NCBI RefSeq assembly: GCF_013363755.1
Contig: NZ_CP054840.1
Span: 2,721,501-2,785,500, forward strand
Direction: 5' to 3'
Source: Comamonas antarctica
GTDB lineage: Bacteria; Pseudomonadota; Gammaproteobacteria; Burkholderiales; Burkholderiaceae_C
Length of the DNA stretch: 64,000 nt
In this document: positions 1 to 8,285 of the stretch, in pieces
Position numbering within the stretch: the stretch's first letter is position 1
Layout of the letters: each line of letters starts with the position of its first letter
Notes under the pieces: model-generated
Databases searched by the model: none
What the model saw: only the letters and a program-made list of their open reading frames with translations
What the model was told of the DNA's origin: nothing
Position numbers and translations under genes: made by a program

Positions 1-1
1 G

Positions 2-1036
2 GGCGCGTTCGGTCCCACGCACACGCGCTCGGTGCAGCCCGGCCTGCAAGCCAGCTGGGAGCTCGATGTCTGGGGCCGGCTGGCGCAGCTGAACCAGGCC
101 GCGGACGCGCGCCTGCAGGCCAGCCAGGCCGACCGCGATGCGGTCGCGCTCAACGTCGCCGCGACCACGGTGCAGGCCTATGTCGGCTTGCGCGCGCTCG
201 AAGCGCAACTGGCCATCAGCGAGTCCACGGTCACGGCGCGCCAGCAGGCGCTGGACCTGGCGCTGGACCAGGTGCGCGTGGGCTATATCTCGCAGCTGCA
301 GCAGACCCAGGCGCGCGCCGAGCTGGCTTCGGTGCAGCAGCAGGTGGAGCAGCTGCGCGCGCAGATCGACCGGCAGCGCAACACGCTGCACCTGCTGCTG
401 GGCCAGGCCGGCGGCGCGCTGCCCGCGCCCGGCATGCGCCTGCAGGCGCTGCAACTGCCGCCCGTGCCCGCAAGCCTGCCCTCGCAACTGCTCGAGCGCC
501 GCCCCGACATCGCGCGCGCCGCCGCGCTGCTGGCCGCGAGCGACCACCAGCTGCAGGCCCAGCGCGCGGCCTTCCTGCCGCAGGTGAACCTGAGCGCCAG
601 CGTCGGCAGCCTGTTGGTCAATGCGCTTTCATACAACCCGCTCACGGTCTGGAACCTGGGCGGCAGCCTGCTCGCGCCGCTGTTCGATGCGGGCCGGCTG
701 CAGGCCCAGGCCGATGCGGCCAGCGCCCAGCGCGACCAGGCCGCGCTGGCCTACCGCGGCGCGGTGCTGTCGGCGTTTGCCGATACCGAGAACGCGCTGA
801 CCGGCACGGCTCGCCTGGCCGAACAGACGCGCTTCGCGGTCGAGCGCCGCGATGTGCTCCAGCAAAGCCTGGTCTATGCGCATGACCGCTACCAGGCCGG
901 CTATGCCAGCTACCTCGAGGAACTCGATGCGCAGCGCAATCTGTTTTCCGCCGAACTGGAGGTGGTGCGGCTGCACCAGGCCGAATTGGACAACCGGGTG
1001 CAGTTGTACAAGGCGCTCGGGGGCGGCTGGAGGTAA
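2..1036 (+). CDS. RND efflux outer-membrane factor (OprM/NodT family), C-terminal part
   Basis: The reading frame is open from base 2 with no start codon of its own, so the 5' end lies outside the window. The protein shows the repeated alpha-helical hairpin pattern of outer-membrane factors: long Ala/Gln-rich helices with 'QASWELDVWGRL' near the start, then the second-half repeat beginning 'LLERRPDIARA' and the terminal 'LDAQRNLFSAE' helix. These proteins form the trimeric TolC-like duct through the outer membrane and periplasm for a tripartite RND pump. They usually have an N-terminal lipobox, which is not visible here. The membrane-fusion and inner-membrane pump genes would be expected upstream. 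The substrate cannot be inferred. Confidence 0.9.
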   Translation, partial: GAFGPTHTRSVQPGLQASWELDVWGRLAQLNQAADARLQASQADRDAVALNVAATTVQAYVGLRALEAQLAISESTVTARQQALDLALDQVRVGYISQLQQTQARAELASVQQQVEQLRAQIDRQRNTLHLLLGQAGGALPAPGMRLQALQLPPVPASLPSQLLERRPDIARAAALLAASDHQLQAQRAAFLPQVNLSASVGSLLVNALSYNPLTVWNLGGSLLAPLFDAGRLQAQADAASAQRDQAALAYRGAVLSAFADTENALTGTARLAEQTRFAVERRDVLQQSLVYAHDRYQAGYASYLEELDAQRNLFSAELEVVRLHQAELDNRVQLYKALGGGWR

Positions 1037-1087
1037 GCCTGCTTAGAGGCGCTAACTCGACCCGGCAAATCGAAGATTTGCGGTAGG

Positions 1088-1182
1088 TGCGAGGCGCGGC
1101 CGGCGAGGCGCGGTCGGCGAGGCGCGGCCGGCTAGGTGTGGCCGGCGAGGCGTGGCCGGCTAGGTGCGGCCGGCTAGGCGCG
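1088..1182. repeat. 14-bp tandem array A (six full units)
   Basis: Six consecutive 14-bp units run from 1095 to 1178, with a partial copy on each side. They fit the pattern YRYGGYCGGCKAGG, for example CGCGGCCGGCTAGG. The array starts about 50 bp after the stop codon of the efflux gene. A closely related 14-bp unit is tandemly repeated at 34563-34632, again just at the 3' end of a plus-strand gene. A perfect 7-bp hairpin (arms 1065-1071 and 1075-1081) precedes the array but has no T-run, so I do not call it a terminator. The rest of 1037-1251 has no gene I can support. Confidence 0.9.
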
Positions 1183-1251
1183 TTGCCGCAGGCAGTGCGA
1201 ATAGCACGACAAGGCAACGCGACGACGCAGCAAGGGTGGTGTTGGCGACTC

Positions 1252-1848
1252 TTAGAACCGGTATCCGAGACCGACGCCGACGAGCACCGGGTCGACCTTG
1301 AAGTTGCCCTGGTTCACGCCGCCGACATAGACGTCGGCGTTCAGGTAGAGCTTCTTCACGTCGAAGTTCAGCGACCACTGCTTGTTCAGCGGAATGTCGA
1401 AGCCGACCTGCAGCGCGCCGCCAAAGCTGTTGCGCTGCACATCGGCCGCGCCGTTCAGCAGGCTCACGCTGGAAAAGCGCGTGTAGTTGATGCCCGCGCC
1501 GACATAGGGCTTGAAGCCGCCGAACTGCGTGAAGTGGTACTGCAGCAGCAGGCTGGGCGGCAGGTGCTTGAGCGTGCCCAGGTAGCCGGCGACGCTGGAG
1601 GTCACGTCCTGCTTCTGCGGCACCGTGAGCACCAGTTCGGCGGCGATGTTCGGCGTGAAGAAATAGCTGATGTCGATTTCGGCCAGCGTCTTGTTGTTGA
1701 TCGACAGGCCCAGGCCGGTGTTGTCCTTGTTGGCGCTGTCGAGGTGCACAGCGCGCGCGCGCACGAGCCAGGGGCCTTCGGTCTGGGCCATGGCGGAGCC
1801 CGAAGTCAGGGCACAGAGGGCGGCGGCGGCAAGGAGAGTCTTCTTCAT
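1252..1848 (-). CDS. ompW: OmpW family outer-membrane protein
   Basis: A 198-residue protein with a clear Sec signal peptide (residues 1-21, ending in a SAMA cleavage site), followed by the OmpW pattern: 'GPWLVRARAVHL' at the mature N-terminus, 'EIDISYFFTPNIAAEL', 'TLKHLPPSLLLQYHF' and a C-terminal strand ending in 'YRF', the aromatic end needed for outer-membrane assembly. OmpW proteins are 8-stranded beta-barrels with a narrow hydrophobic channel, implicated in uptake of small hydrophobic compounds and stress adaptation. The gene is monocistronic and no clear Shine-Dalgarno sequence is visible. A large palindrome ends 7 bases before its start codon (next entry) and may affect its translation. 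Confidence 0.93.
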   Translation of the reverse strand: MKKTLLAAAALCALTSGSAMAQTEGPWLVRARAVHLDSANKDNTGLGLSINNKTLAEIDISYFFTPNIAAELVLTVPQKQDVTSSVAGYLGTLKHLPPSLLLQYHFTQFGGFKPYVGAGINYTRFSSVSLLNGAADVQRNSFGGALQVGFDIPLNKQWSLNFDVKKLYLNADVYVGGVNQGNFKVDPVLVGVGLGYRF

Positions 1849-1855
1849 GGTGTGG

Positions 1856-1913
1856 CAATGGTTTCAACGGGGACGACCCCCGTGAAAACCATTGGACACG
1901 GGGACGCACCCCC
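1856..1913. repeat. REP-like palindrome before ompW
   Basis: Arms at 1856-1872 and 1878-1894 form a 17-bp imperfect inverted repeat (15 of 17 pairs, 5-base loop). A second copy of the core GGGGACGCACCCC follows at 1900-1912, so the motif GGGGACG(A/C)CCCC occurs twice within 45 bases. It lies in the 5' region of ompW and ends 7 bases from its ATG. It could be a dispersed REP-type element or a hairpin in the ompW leader. There is no T-run, so it is not a normal terminator for the DUF808 gene. Confidence 0.65.
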
Positions 1914-1951
1914 GGGTTTTGCCCTAGCGCAAGAAACCCGCAGACTGCCGC

Positions 1952-2953
<1,002 letters not shown>

Positions 2954-3059
2954 ACGCGGTTTCCTTCGTGAGTCCTGATACCGCAGCCATTGTGCCTGCG
3001 CCACCCGCGCGCGCGCGGCCTGCGCCTGTCGGATAACGCCGCGTGCGCTGCGCCGGCTT

Positions 3060-3848
3060 TCAGACGCCGAATACCACCAGCGGCGCGTGCGCATGCAGCG
3101 GATGCGGCAGCACGCTCACCGGCAGCTCGTAGACCTGCTGCAGCGCCTGCGGCGTCAGCACCTCGGCGGGCGTGCCCTGGGCCACGCTGCGCCCGCGCGC
3201 GAGCAGCAGCAGCCGGTCGCACCACTGCGCCGCGAGATTGACATCGTGCAGCACCACCAGCGCGGCAATGCCTTCGGCGCGCGCCAGCGCCTGCACGGTG
3301 CGCAGCAGCAGCAGCTGGTGGCGCGGATCGAGGCTCGAAGTCGGCTCGTCGAGCAGCAGCGCGCGGTATTGCTGCGCCTGGCGCGCGCCCAGCACCTGCG
3401 CCAGCACACGCGCGAACTGCACGCGCTGCTGCTCGCCGCCGGACAGGCCCAGGTAGCGCCGGTCGGCCAGCGCGCAGGCATCGGCCTCGCGCAGCGCGCG
3501 CCGCAGCAAGGCTTCATGCGCGTCGGGCGCAATCTCCGGAAAGGGATAAGCGCCCATGGCCACGACATCGTGCACCGACAGGTCGAAGCCCAGGCTGGGC
3601 GACTGCGGCAGCACCGCGCGCCGGCGCGCCAGCTCGGCCGGAGTCCAGCCCGACAGCGCGCGGCCGTCCAGTTCCAGCCGGCCTTCGCTGGCCGGGAGTT
3701 CGCCGGCCAGCGTCGACAGCAAGGTGGTCTTGCCCGCGCCGTTCGCGCCCAGCACGCCCAGCACTTCGCCGGGACGCATTTCAAGATCGATGCCGCCCAG
3801 GATCTGGCGGCTGCCGCGGCGGCAGCCGAGTTGATGCGCAGACAGCAT
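3060..3848 (-). CDS. hmuV: Haem ABC importer ATP-binding protein HmuV
   Basis: A 262-residue ABC ATPase that powers haem uptake through HmuU. Visible motifs: Walker A '[11 protein letters not shown]', Q-loop 'AVLPQSPS', signature '[17 protein letters not shown]', Walker B '[12 protein letters not shown]' and the switch histidine in '[11 protein letters not shown]'. The ATG at 3848 is 2 bases after the hmuU stop codon, giving tight coupling. The frame is open far upstream inside hmuU, but that part is only a shadow of the permease. It is the last gene of the hmuR-hmuY-hmuS-hmuT-hmuU-hmuV operon. The same family also contains siderophore and cobalamin ATPases; the haem assignment rests on the neighbours. 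Confidence 0.93.
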   Translation of the reverse strand: MLSAHQLGCRRGSRQILGGIDLEMRPGEVLGVLGANGAGKTTLLSTLAGELPASEGRLELDGRALSGWTPAELARRRAVLPQSPSLGFDLSVHDVVAMGAYPFPEIAPDAHEALLRRALREADACALADRRYLGLSGGEQQRVQFARVLAQVLGARQAQQYRALLLDEPTSSLDPRHQLLLLRTVQALARAEGIAALVVLHDVNLAAQWCDRLLLLARGRSVAQGTPAEVLTPQALQQVYELPVSVLPHPLHAHAPLVVFGV

Positions 3849-3850
3849 GT

Positions 3851-4903
3851 TCAGCCCCCTCTCCTCGACAGCATCCACAAAAGGAACGGGCCGCCGACCA
3901 GGCTCGTGACGATGCCGATCGGCAGCTCCGCGGGAATCACCGCCAGCCGCGCCAGCCAGTCGGCCAGCGTGAGCGCGATGGCCCCGCCCGCCAGGCAGTT
4001 GGGCAGCAGCCAGCGGTGGTCGGCGCCCAGCGGCAGGCGGATCAGATGCGGCACGACCAGCCCGACGAAGCCGATGGTGCCGGTCACCGCGACCAGCGGC
4101 CCGACCAGCAGCGCCGTGAGCACCACCAGCCGGCGGCGCAGGCGCTTGAGATCGAAACCCAGGTGCTGCGCCTCGCGCTCGCCCAGCAGCAACGCATTCA
4201 TCGCGCGCCATTCGCGCAGCAGCAGCGCGCTCAGCACCGCCACCAGCGGCGCGAGCCAGGCCAGCATTTGCCAGTTGGCGCCCGCCAGGCTGCCCATGTT
4301 CCAGAACGTCAGGTTGCGCAGCTGCACATCGCTGGCCTGGAAGGTGAAGAAGCCGACGACGCTCGCGCACAGCGCATTGATGGCCACGCCCGCCAGCAGC
4401 AGGTTGGCCATGCCCGGGCGCCGGCTGCCGAGCCGGTAGACCAGCGCGGTGGCCGCGAGGCTGCCCGCGAACGCGGCCGACGCGATGCCGGCCATGCCCA
4501 CCGCGCCCAGCACGATGGCCGCGACCGCGCCCATGGCGCCGCCCAGCGAGATGCCCATCAGGCCCGGCTCGGCCAGCGGATTGCGGAACAGCGCCTGCAT
4601 GACCGCGCCGGCCAGCGCCAGCCCGCCGCCGACCACGATGGCCAGCGCGATGCGCGGCAGCCGCACTTCGAGCAGGATGCCGCGCCACATCAGCGCCTCG
4701 TCGTCGGTCGGGACCGCCCACAGCACGGGCAGCAGCTGCGTGCGCGGGATGTGCAGCGCGCCGCTGCCGGCCGAGCCGAGCGCGAGCAGCAGCAGCAGGA
4801 TGCACAGCGCGGCCAGCACGGCCGCGGGGCCGGCGCGCCGGCGCGCGCGCACGGCGGCAAGGGGCGAAGCGGCGGCGGGCGGCATGGAACTGCGCGCGCC
4901 CAC
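3851..4903 (-). CDS. hmuU: Haem ABC importer permease HmuU (FecCD family)
   Basis: A 350-residue FecCD-type permease with about ten hydrophobic segments. Characteristic pieces are '[20 protein letters not shown]' in the N-terminal third, '[19 protein letters not shown]', and '[15 protein letters not shown]' near the middle of the C-terminal half. It forms the inner-membrane channel that receives haem from HmuT. The GTG start directly abuts the TGA of hmuT; an in-frame ATG 18 bases later (MPPAAAS) is an alternative start. Translation is probably coupled along hmuT-hmuU-hmuV. Confidence 0.93.
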   Translation of the reverse strand: MGARSSMPPAAASPLAAVRARRRAGPAAVLAALCILLLLLALGSAGSGALHIPRTQLLPVLWAVPTDDEALMWRGILLEVRLPRIALAIVVGGGLALAGAVMQALFRNPLAEPGLMGISLGGAMGAVAAIVLGAVGMAGIASAAFAGSLAATALVYRLGSRRPGMANLLLAGVAINALCASVVGFFTFQASDVQLRNLTFWNMGSLAGANWQMLAWLAPLVAVLSALLLREWRAMNALLLGEREAQHLGFDLKRLRRRLVVLTALLVGPLVAVTGTIGFVGLVVPHLIRLPLGADHRWLLPNCLAGGAIALTLADWLARLAVIPAELPIGIVTSLVGGPFLLWMLSRRGG

Positions 4904-5740
4904 TCAGCGCGCGCCGCCGGCCTTGGCCGCGATGCCGGCCTGCAGCTGGCGCAGCGCCTCGGGCAGGCGCGGGCCGAAGCCCAGCAGCAGCAGGTCTTCC
5001 ATCACCACCACGCGCCGGCCCTTGGCCGCGGGCGTCGCGCCCAGGCCGGGCTGGGCCAGGAAGGCCTCGACGCTGCCGCTGGACTCCACCGACAGGGTGC
5101 TGGTGACGATCACGTCGGGGCGCAGCGCAACTGCCGCCTCGGCCGACAGCGGCTTGTAGCCCTGCTGGCTGGCCAGCACGTTGGTGGCGCCGATGAGCTG
5201 GAGCATGGCTGCCGCGGCGGTGTCGCCGCCCGCGCCCTGCAGCTTGCCGGTGTGGCTGCTGACCAGCAGCACGCGCGGCTTGGAGCCATTGGCCGGCAGC
5301 GCCTTGAGTTCGGCGTGGATCCTGCGCACCAGCGCCGCGCCGCGCGCTTCGATCTCGAGCGCGCGGGCCACGCCCATGATGCGCTGGTCCAGCGCCTCGA
5401 GGCTGGGATCGGAGGGCAGCAGCACCACCGGGCTGCCCAGCTTGCGCAGTTGCTCGAGCGCCTGCGGCGGGCCGCTCTGGTCGGAGGCCAGCACCAGATC
5501 GGGCTTGAGGCTGGCCACGCCTTCGATGGAGAATGAACGGTAATAGCCGACCTTGGGCAGCTGCTGCGCCGCGGGCGGGTAGATGCTGGACGCATCGGCG
5601 CCGACCAGGCGGTCGCCGGCGCCCAGCGCATAGACGATTTCCGTGACCGGCCCGCCCAGGCCGACGACACGCGCCGGGGCGGCGTGCGCAAGAGAGGCGC
5701 TGCCCAGAAGCAGGAGCAGCGCGGCGCGAAGGATTTTCAT
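4904..5740 (-). CDS. hmuT: Periplasmic haem-binding protein HmuT
   Basis: A 278-residue type III periplasmic binding protein (BtuF/HmuT class). It has a signal peptide (residues 1-20, ending in AHA) and the family pieces '[20 protein letters not shown]', '[22 protein letters not shown]' and '[14 protein letters not shown]'. The tyrosine in 'KVGYYR' lies where the haem-liganding Tyr sits in HmuT proteins. It delivers haem from the outer-membrane receptor to HmuU/V. It is 66 bp downstream of hmuS. Confidence 0.93.
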   Translation of the reverse strand: MKILRAALLLLLGSASLAHAAPARVVGLGGPVTEIVYALGAGDRLVGADASSIYPPAAQQLPKVGYYRSFSIEGVASLKPDLVLASDQSGPPQALEQLRKLGSPVVLLPSDPSLEALDQRIMGVARALEIEARGAALVRRIHAELKALPANGSKPRVLLVSSHTGKLQGAGGDTAAAAMLQLIGATNVLASQQGYKPLSAEAAVALRPDVIVTSTLSVESSGSVEAFLAQPGLGATPAAKGRRVVVMEDLLLLGFGPRLPEALRQLQAGIAAKAGGAR

Positions 5741-5806
5741 GGTGACCGGGATTCGTTGCGGGATACCGGGGGCCGCGGCGGGCCCCCGTTCAAGCCGGGC
5801 CTGGGA

Positions 5807-6841
5807 TCAGGCCGCCAGCGGCTGCGCGCTCAGCGACAGCAGCAGTTCGCGCCAGGCGCCGATCTCGGGCTGGCCGGGTTTGCGCGCGCCGAAGAACTGC
5901 ACGATCAGCTCGCCTTCGGCGCTGTACAGTTCGAGCGAAGTGACCCAGCCGTCGCTGGTCGGCTTGCTCACGACCCAGCTCGAGGCCACGGCTTCGGTGT
6001 TCAGGTGCAGGTTGAAGCTTTCATCGAGCACATTGAACCAGGGTCCGGTGCGCAGCAGCTTCTTCACCGGGCCGGTATGGATCTGCACGATGCCGCGGTT
6101 GGCGACGAAGCACATGATGGGCAGTGCGGTTTCGGCGGCGCGGGTCAGCATGCGCTCGACGCCATCGGCCTCGACCTGCTGGGCCAGGTCCTCGCCCGCG
6201 GCGCGCAGCGCGCCCAGGCGCGAGACCTTGAACTGGCGCAGCATGGTGAAGAAGTCATGCGTGTCCTTGAGTGCGAGCCAGTGGGCGCGCAGCGCGGCCG
6301 CATCCGACGGGGTGTCGGACTCCACGGCGGCAACCACCGGCTCGATGACCACTTCGGGCTTTTGCGCCGCGGCAAAGCGCGCGACGAACGCGTCCCAGGC
6401 CGGGCCATCGGTGTGCTCGGTGCGGTAGATCTTGTGCACCGCCTGGCCGGCCTTGTCGAAGAACTGCAGGCTCTGGCGGCCGTTCTCGGTCACGGCATAG
6501 AAGTACTTCCAGCTGCCGAAGAACAGGCGCAGGTCGATGTCGGGACCAAGCACGATGCCGACCGGGCCCTTGGCCTCGATGCCGGTATAGCTGCCATGGC
6601 GTTCATGCACGGCGAAGTCGTTGCGCGACAGCGCCATGACCGGGCCCAGCACGCCCAGCGCGCTGACGATCTCCTGCGCGTTGCCGGCCAGCGCCGTCGA
6701 GCTCAGGCCGCAGTCGGCGGCGACCAGTTCGGCCTCGGTCGCGCCCAGGCGCAGTGCGCGCTCGCGGATGCGCAGCTTGGGTTCATCTTGCTGCAGTTGC
6801 GCGTTGCGCGATTGCAGGCTTTCTTCGGTTGGAGCAGCCAT
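5807..6841 (-). CDS. hmuS: Cytoplasmic haem-degrading/haem-carrier protein HmuS (HemS/ChuS)
   Basis: 344 residues, the normal length for HemS/ChuS. The fold is an internal duplication: the N-terminal half has 'ALGVLGPVMALSRNDFAVHERHG' and 'RLFFGSWKYFYAV', and the C-terminal half has 'DTHDFFTMLRQFKV', 'RGIVQIHTGPV' and 'GPWFNVLDESFNLHL'. Members receive haem from the importer and either degrade it or deliver it onward. The histidine in 'KDTHDFF' is the likely axial ligand by family position. It is 75 bp after the HmuY-like gene and 66 bp before hmuT, in one operon. Confidence 0.93.
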   Translation of the reverse strand: MAAPTEESLQSRNAQLQQDEPKLRIRERALRLGATEAELVAADCGLSSTALAGNAQEIVSALGVLGPVMALSRNDFAVHERHGSYTGIEAKGPVGIVLGPDIDLRLFFGSWKYFYAVTENGRQSLQFFDKAGQAVHKIYRTEHTDGPAWDAFVARFAAAQKPEVVIEPVVAAVESDTPSDAAALRAHWLALKDTHDFFTMLRQFKVSRLGALRAAGEDLAQQVEADGVERMLTRAAETALPIMCFVANRGIVQIHTGPVKKLLRTGPWFNVLDESFNLHLNTEAVASSWVVSKPTSDGWVTSLELYSAEGELIVQFFGARKPGQPEIGAWRELLLSLSAQPLAA

Positions 6842-6916
6842 GGCGGGATCTTTGTTCGGTGGAATGGGAAAAAGCCCGGCGGCGGGCTTGCCGCCGGGGC
6901 GTGGGCGCGAGCGCGC

Positions 6917-8266
6917 TCAGGGCTGGACGTCGAAGTTGATGGTCCAGGTCTGCTGGCTGCTGTTGACGTTGGGATCGGCGTAGCTGATCCTGGTCAGGTG
7001 GAAACGTGCGTAGGTCGTGCCCTCGCCGCCGCGCAGCAGGCTGGCGTTGTCGCTGTTGGCCTTGATCAGATGGGCCACCGCCGGCAGGCCGGCAGCGCTG
7101 GCAGCCGTTGCGGTCGGGTAGTAGCTGAACCAGCCGTAGTTCAGCGGGTTGGGGTAGCTGCCGGTGTAGGCGGCCTGCAGCTTGGAGCCGGTCGTGTCCT
7201 TGACCCAGCGCGCGGCCGTGGCGGGCAGCGCCAGGTCGGAGCCGCCCAGGTCGGCGGCGGTCGCCGTGAGGTTGGAGGTCGCGGTGAATTGCGCCGCGAT
7301 CGGCTTGCCGGCGGTGTCATAGAAGCCGGCCGGGGTCTTGCCCAGGAAGCCGGCCACCTTGCCGCTGCCCGATTCGCCGCCATTGAGCTTGACGTTGTAG
7401 CGGTTGAAGGCAATGTGCCAGGTGCCGCTGGCCGACGACACCGCGCCCGCCGCGAGATCGTAGTAGACCCAGTCGCTGCCGCTGGCGTTGACGCTGGCCG
7501 TGCGCACGACCGTCGGGGCGCTGCGGTCCACCCACCGGAACGATGGATAACCCGAAGTCGTGCCGCCCGCGCCGCCGTAGTAGCCCGTGAGCTGCAGCGC
7601 GAACACCGGCGCGGCCAGCGTGCCGGCGGTGCTGGCGCTGGTGCTGTCGGTGGTGATCAGGAAGGTGCGGAAATTCGGATACAGCAGATGGTCGGTGCTG
7701 CCGCCGACACCGTACTCAAACGCGGCCGAGGCAATCGAGTTGCTGGAGCTGAACACGCCGCTGGCGGCATCGACGGCAAACGCCGTGGCGGGAATCGCGC
7801 CGGACACGGGATCGGTCGTGCCGTTCTTCCAGGCCGACAGCTCGGTCCAGGTATGGTCGAACGGGCCGCCGAACGCGCCGCCCTTGCCCGTGCCGCTGGT
7901 GCCGCTGTTGGTCCAGAAGGTGGCTGTCATGCCCGCGCTCTTGACCTTCAGGTCCCATGCGGTGCCGGTGCAGTCGGGCACTTCGGCCTTGGCGTTGAAG
8001 TCATAGCAGACCGACGTGCCGGATGCGGGCAGCACCAGGTTCCACTCCGCGGTCTGCGTGAAGCCGGCTCCGGGCGTGGGCGTGGGCGTGGGATCGGGGG
8101 TGGTGGGCGTGGTAGGCGTGGTCGGGGTGGTAGGCGTCGTTGGCGTAGTCGGCGTTGTCGGCGTGGTGGCTGCATCGTCGCCGCCGCCGCCGCAGGCGGT
8201 CAGTGCGAGGGCCACGGCCAGGGCCAGGGCGGACTTGCCAAAGGCAGAGGAAGGGAAGTGGATCAT
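6917..8266 (-). CDS. HmuY-like haem-binding lipoprotein, apparently two modules
   Basis: A 449-residue lipoprotein. The ATG at 8266 begins a signal peptide ending in the lipobox LTAC (Cys25), so it should be anchored in the outer membrane. Residues 34-57 are eight TTP triplets, then a DPTPTPTP tail, which form a flexible stalk. The rest fits the HmuY family: 'GTWHIAFNRYNVKLNGG' near residue 293 followed by GSGK, and 'FALQLTGYYGGAGGTTSGYPS'. Residues 86-129 repeat the same theme (YDF, TAWDLKV, TNSGTSGTGKGG), which suggests two HmuY-like modules; classical HmuY has one and is roughly half as long. It lies 19 bp after the receptor gene, where a surface haemophore is expected. Family assignment is from memory of the motifs, without a profile search. 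Confidence 0.75.
   Translation of the reverse strand: MIHFPSSAFGKSALALAVALALTACGGGGDDAATTPTTPTTPTTPTTPTTPTTPTTPDPTPTPTPGAGFTQTAEWNLVLPASGTSVCYDFNAKAEVPDCTGTAWDLKVKSAGMTATFWTNSGTSGTGKGGAFGGPFDHTWTELSAWKNGTTDPVSGAIPATAFAVDAASGVFSSSNSIASAAFEYGVGGSTDHLLYPNFRTFLITTDSTSASTAGTLAAPVFALQLTGYYGGAGGTTSGYPSFRWVDRSAPTVVRTASVNASGSDWVYYDLAAGAVSSASGTWHIAFNRYNVKLNGGESGSGKVAGFLGKTPAGFYDTAGKPIAAQFTATSNLTATAADLGGSDLALPATAARWVKDTTGSKLQAAYTGSYPNPLNYGWFSYYPTATAASAAGLPAVAHLIKANSDNASLLRGGEGTTYARFHLTRISYADPNVNSSQQTWTINFDVQP
8096..8167. repeat. 9-bp in-frame minisatellite encoding (Thr-Thr-Pro)8
   Basis: Eight consecutive 9-bp units encode TTP triplets in the stalk of the HmuY-like lipoprotein. Third positions vary between units (ACC/ACG/ACT, CCG/CCC/CCT), so the tract is not perfectly homogeneous. 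The unit is a multiple of three, so changes in copy number would alter stalk length without breaking the frame. Confidence 0.9.
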
Positions 8267-8285
8267 TGCGGTTTCTTTCTGGGGT

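Noticed and set aside
1065..1081. A terminator after the efflux gene
   Set aside because: A perfect 7-bp hairpin is present but with low stability and no T-run.
1088..1182. A CRISPR array at 1.1 kb, 34.6 kb or 51.4 kb
   Set aside because: Units are directly adjacent with no unique spacers, and no cas genes are present.
3060..4805. A 581-codon frame that would fuse HmuV to an N-terminal extension
   Set aside because: The extension is the hmuU gene read in another frame. HmuV starts at the ATG at 3848.
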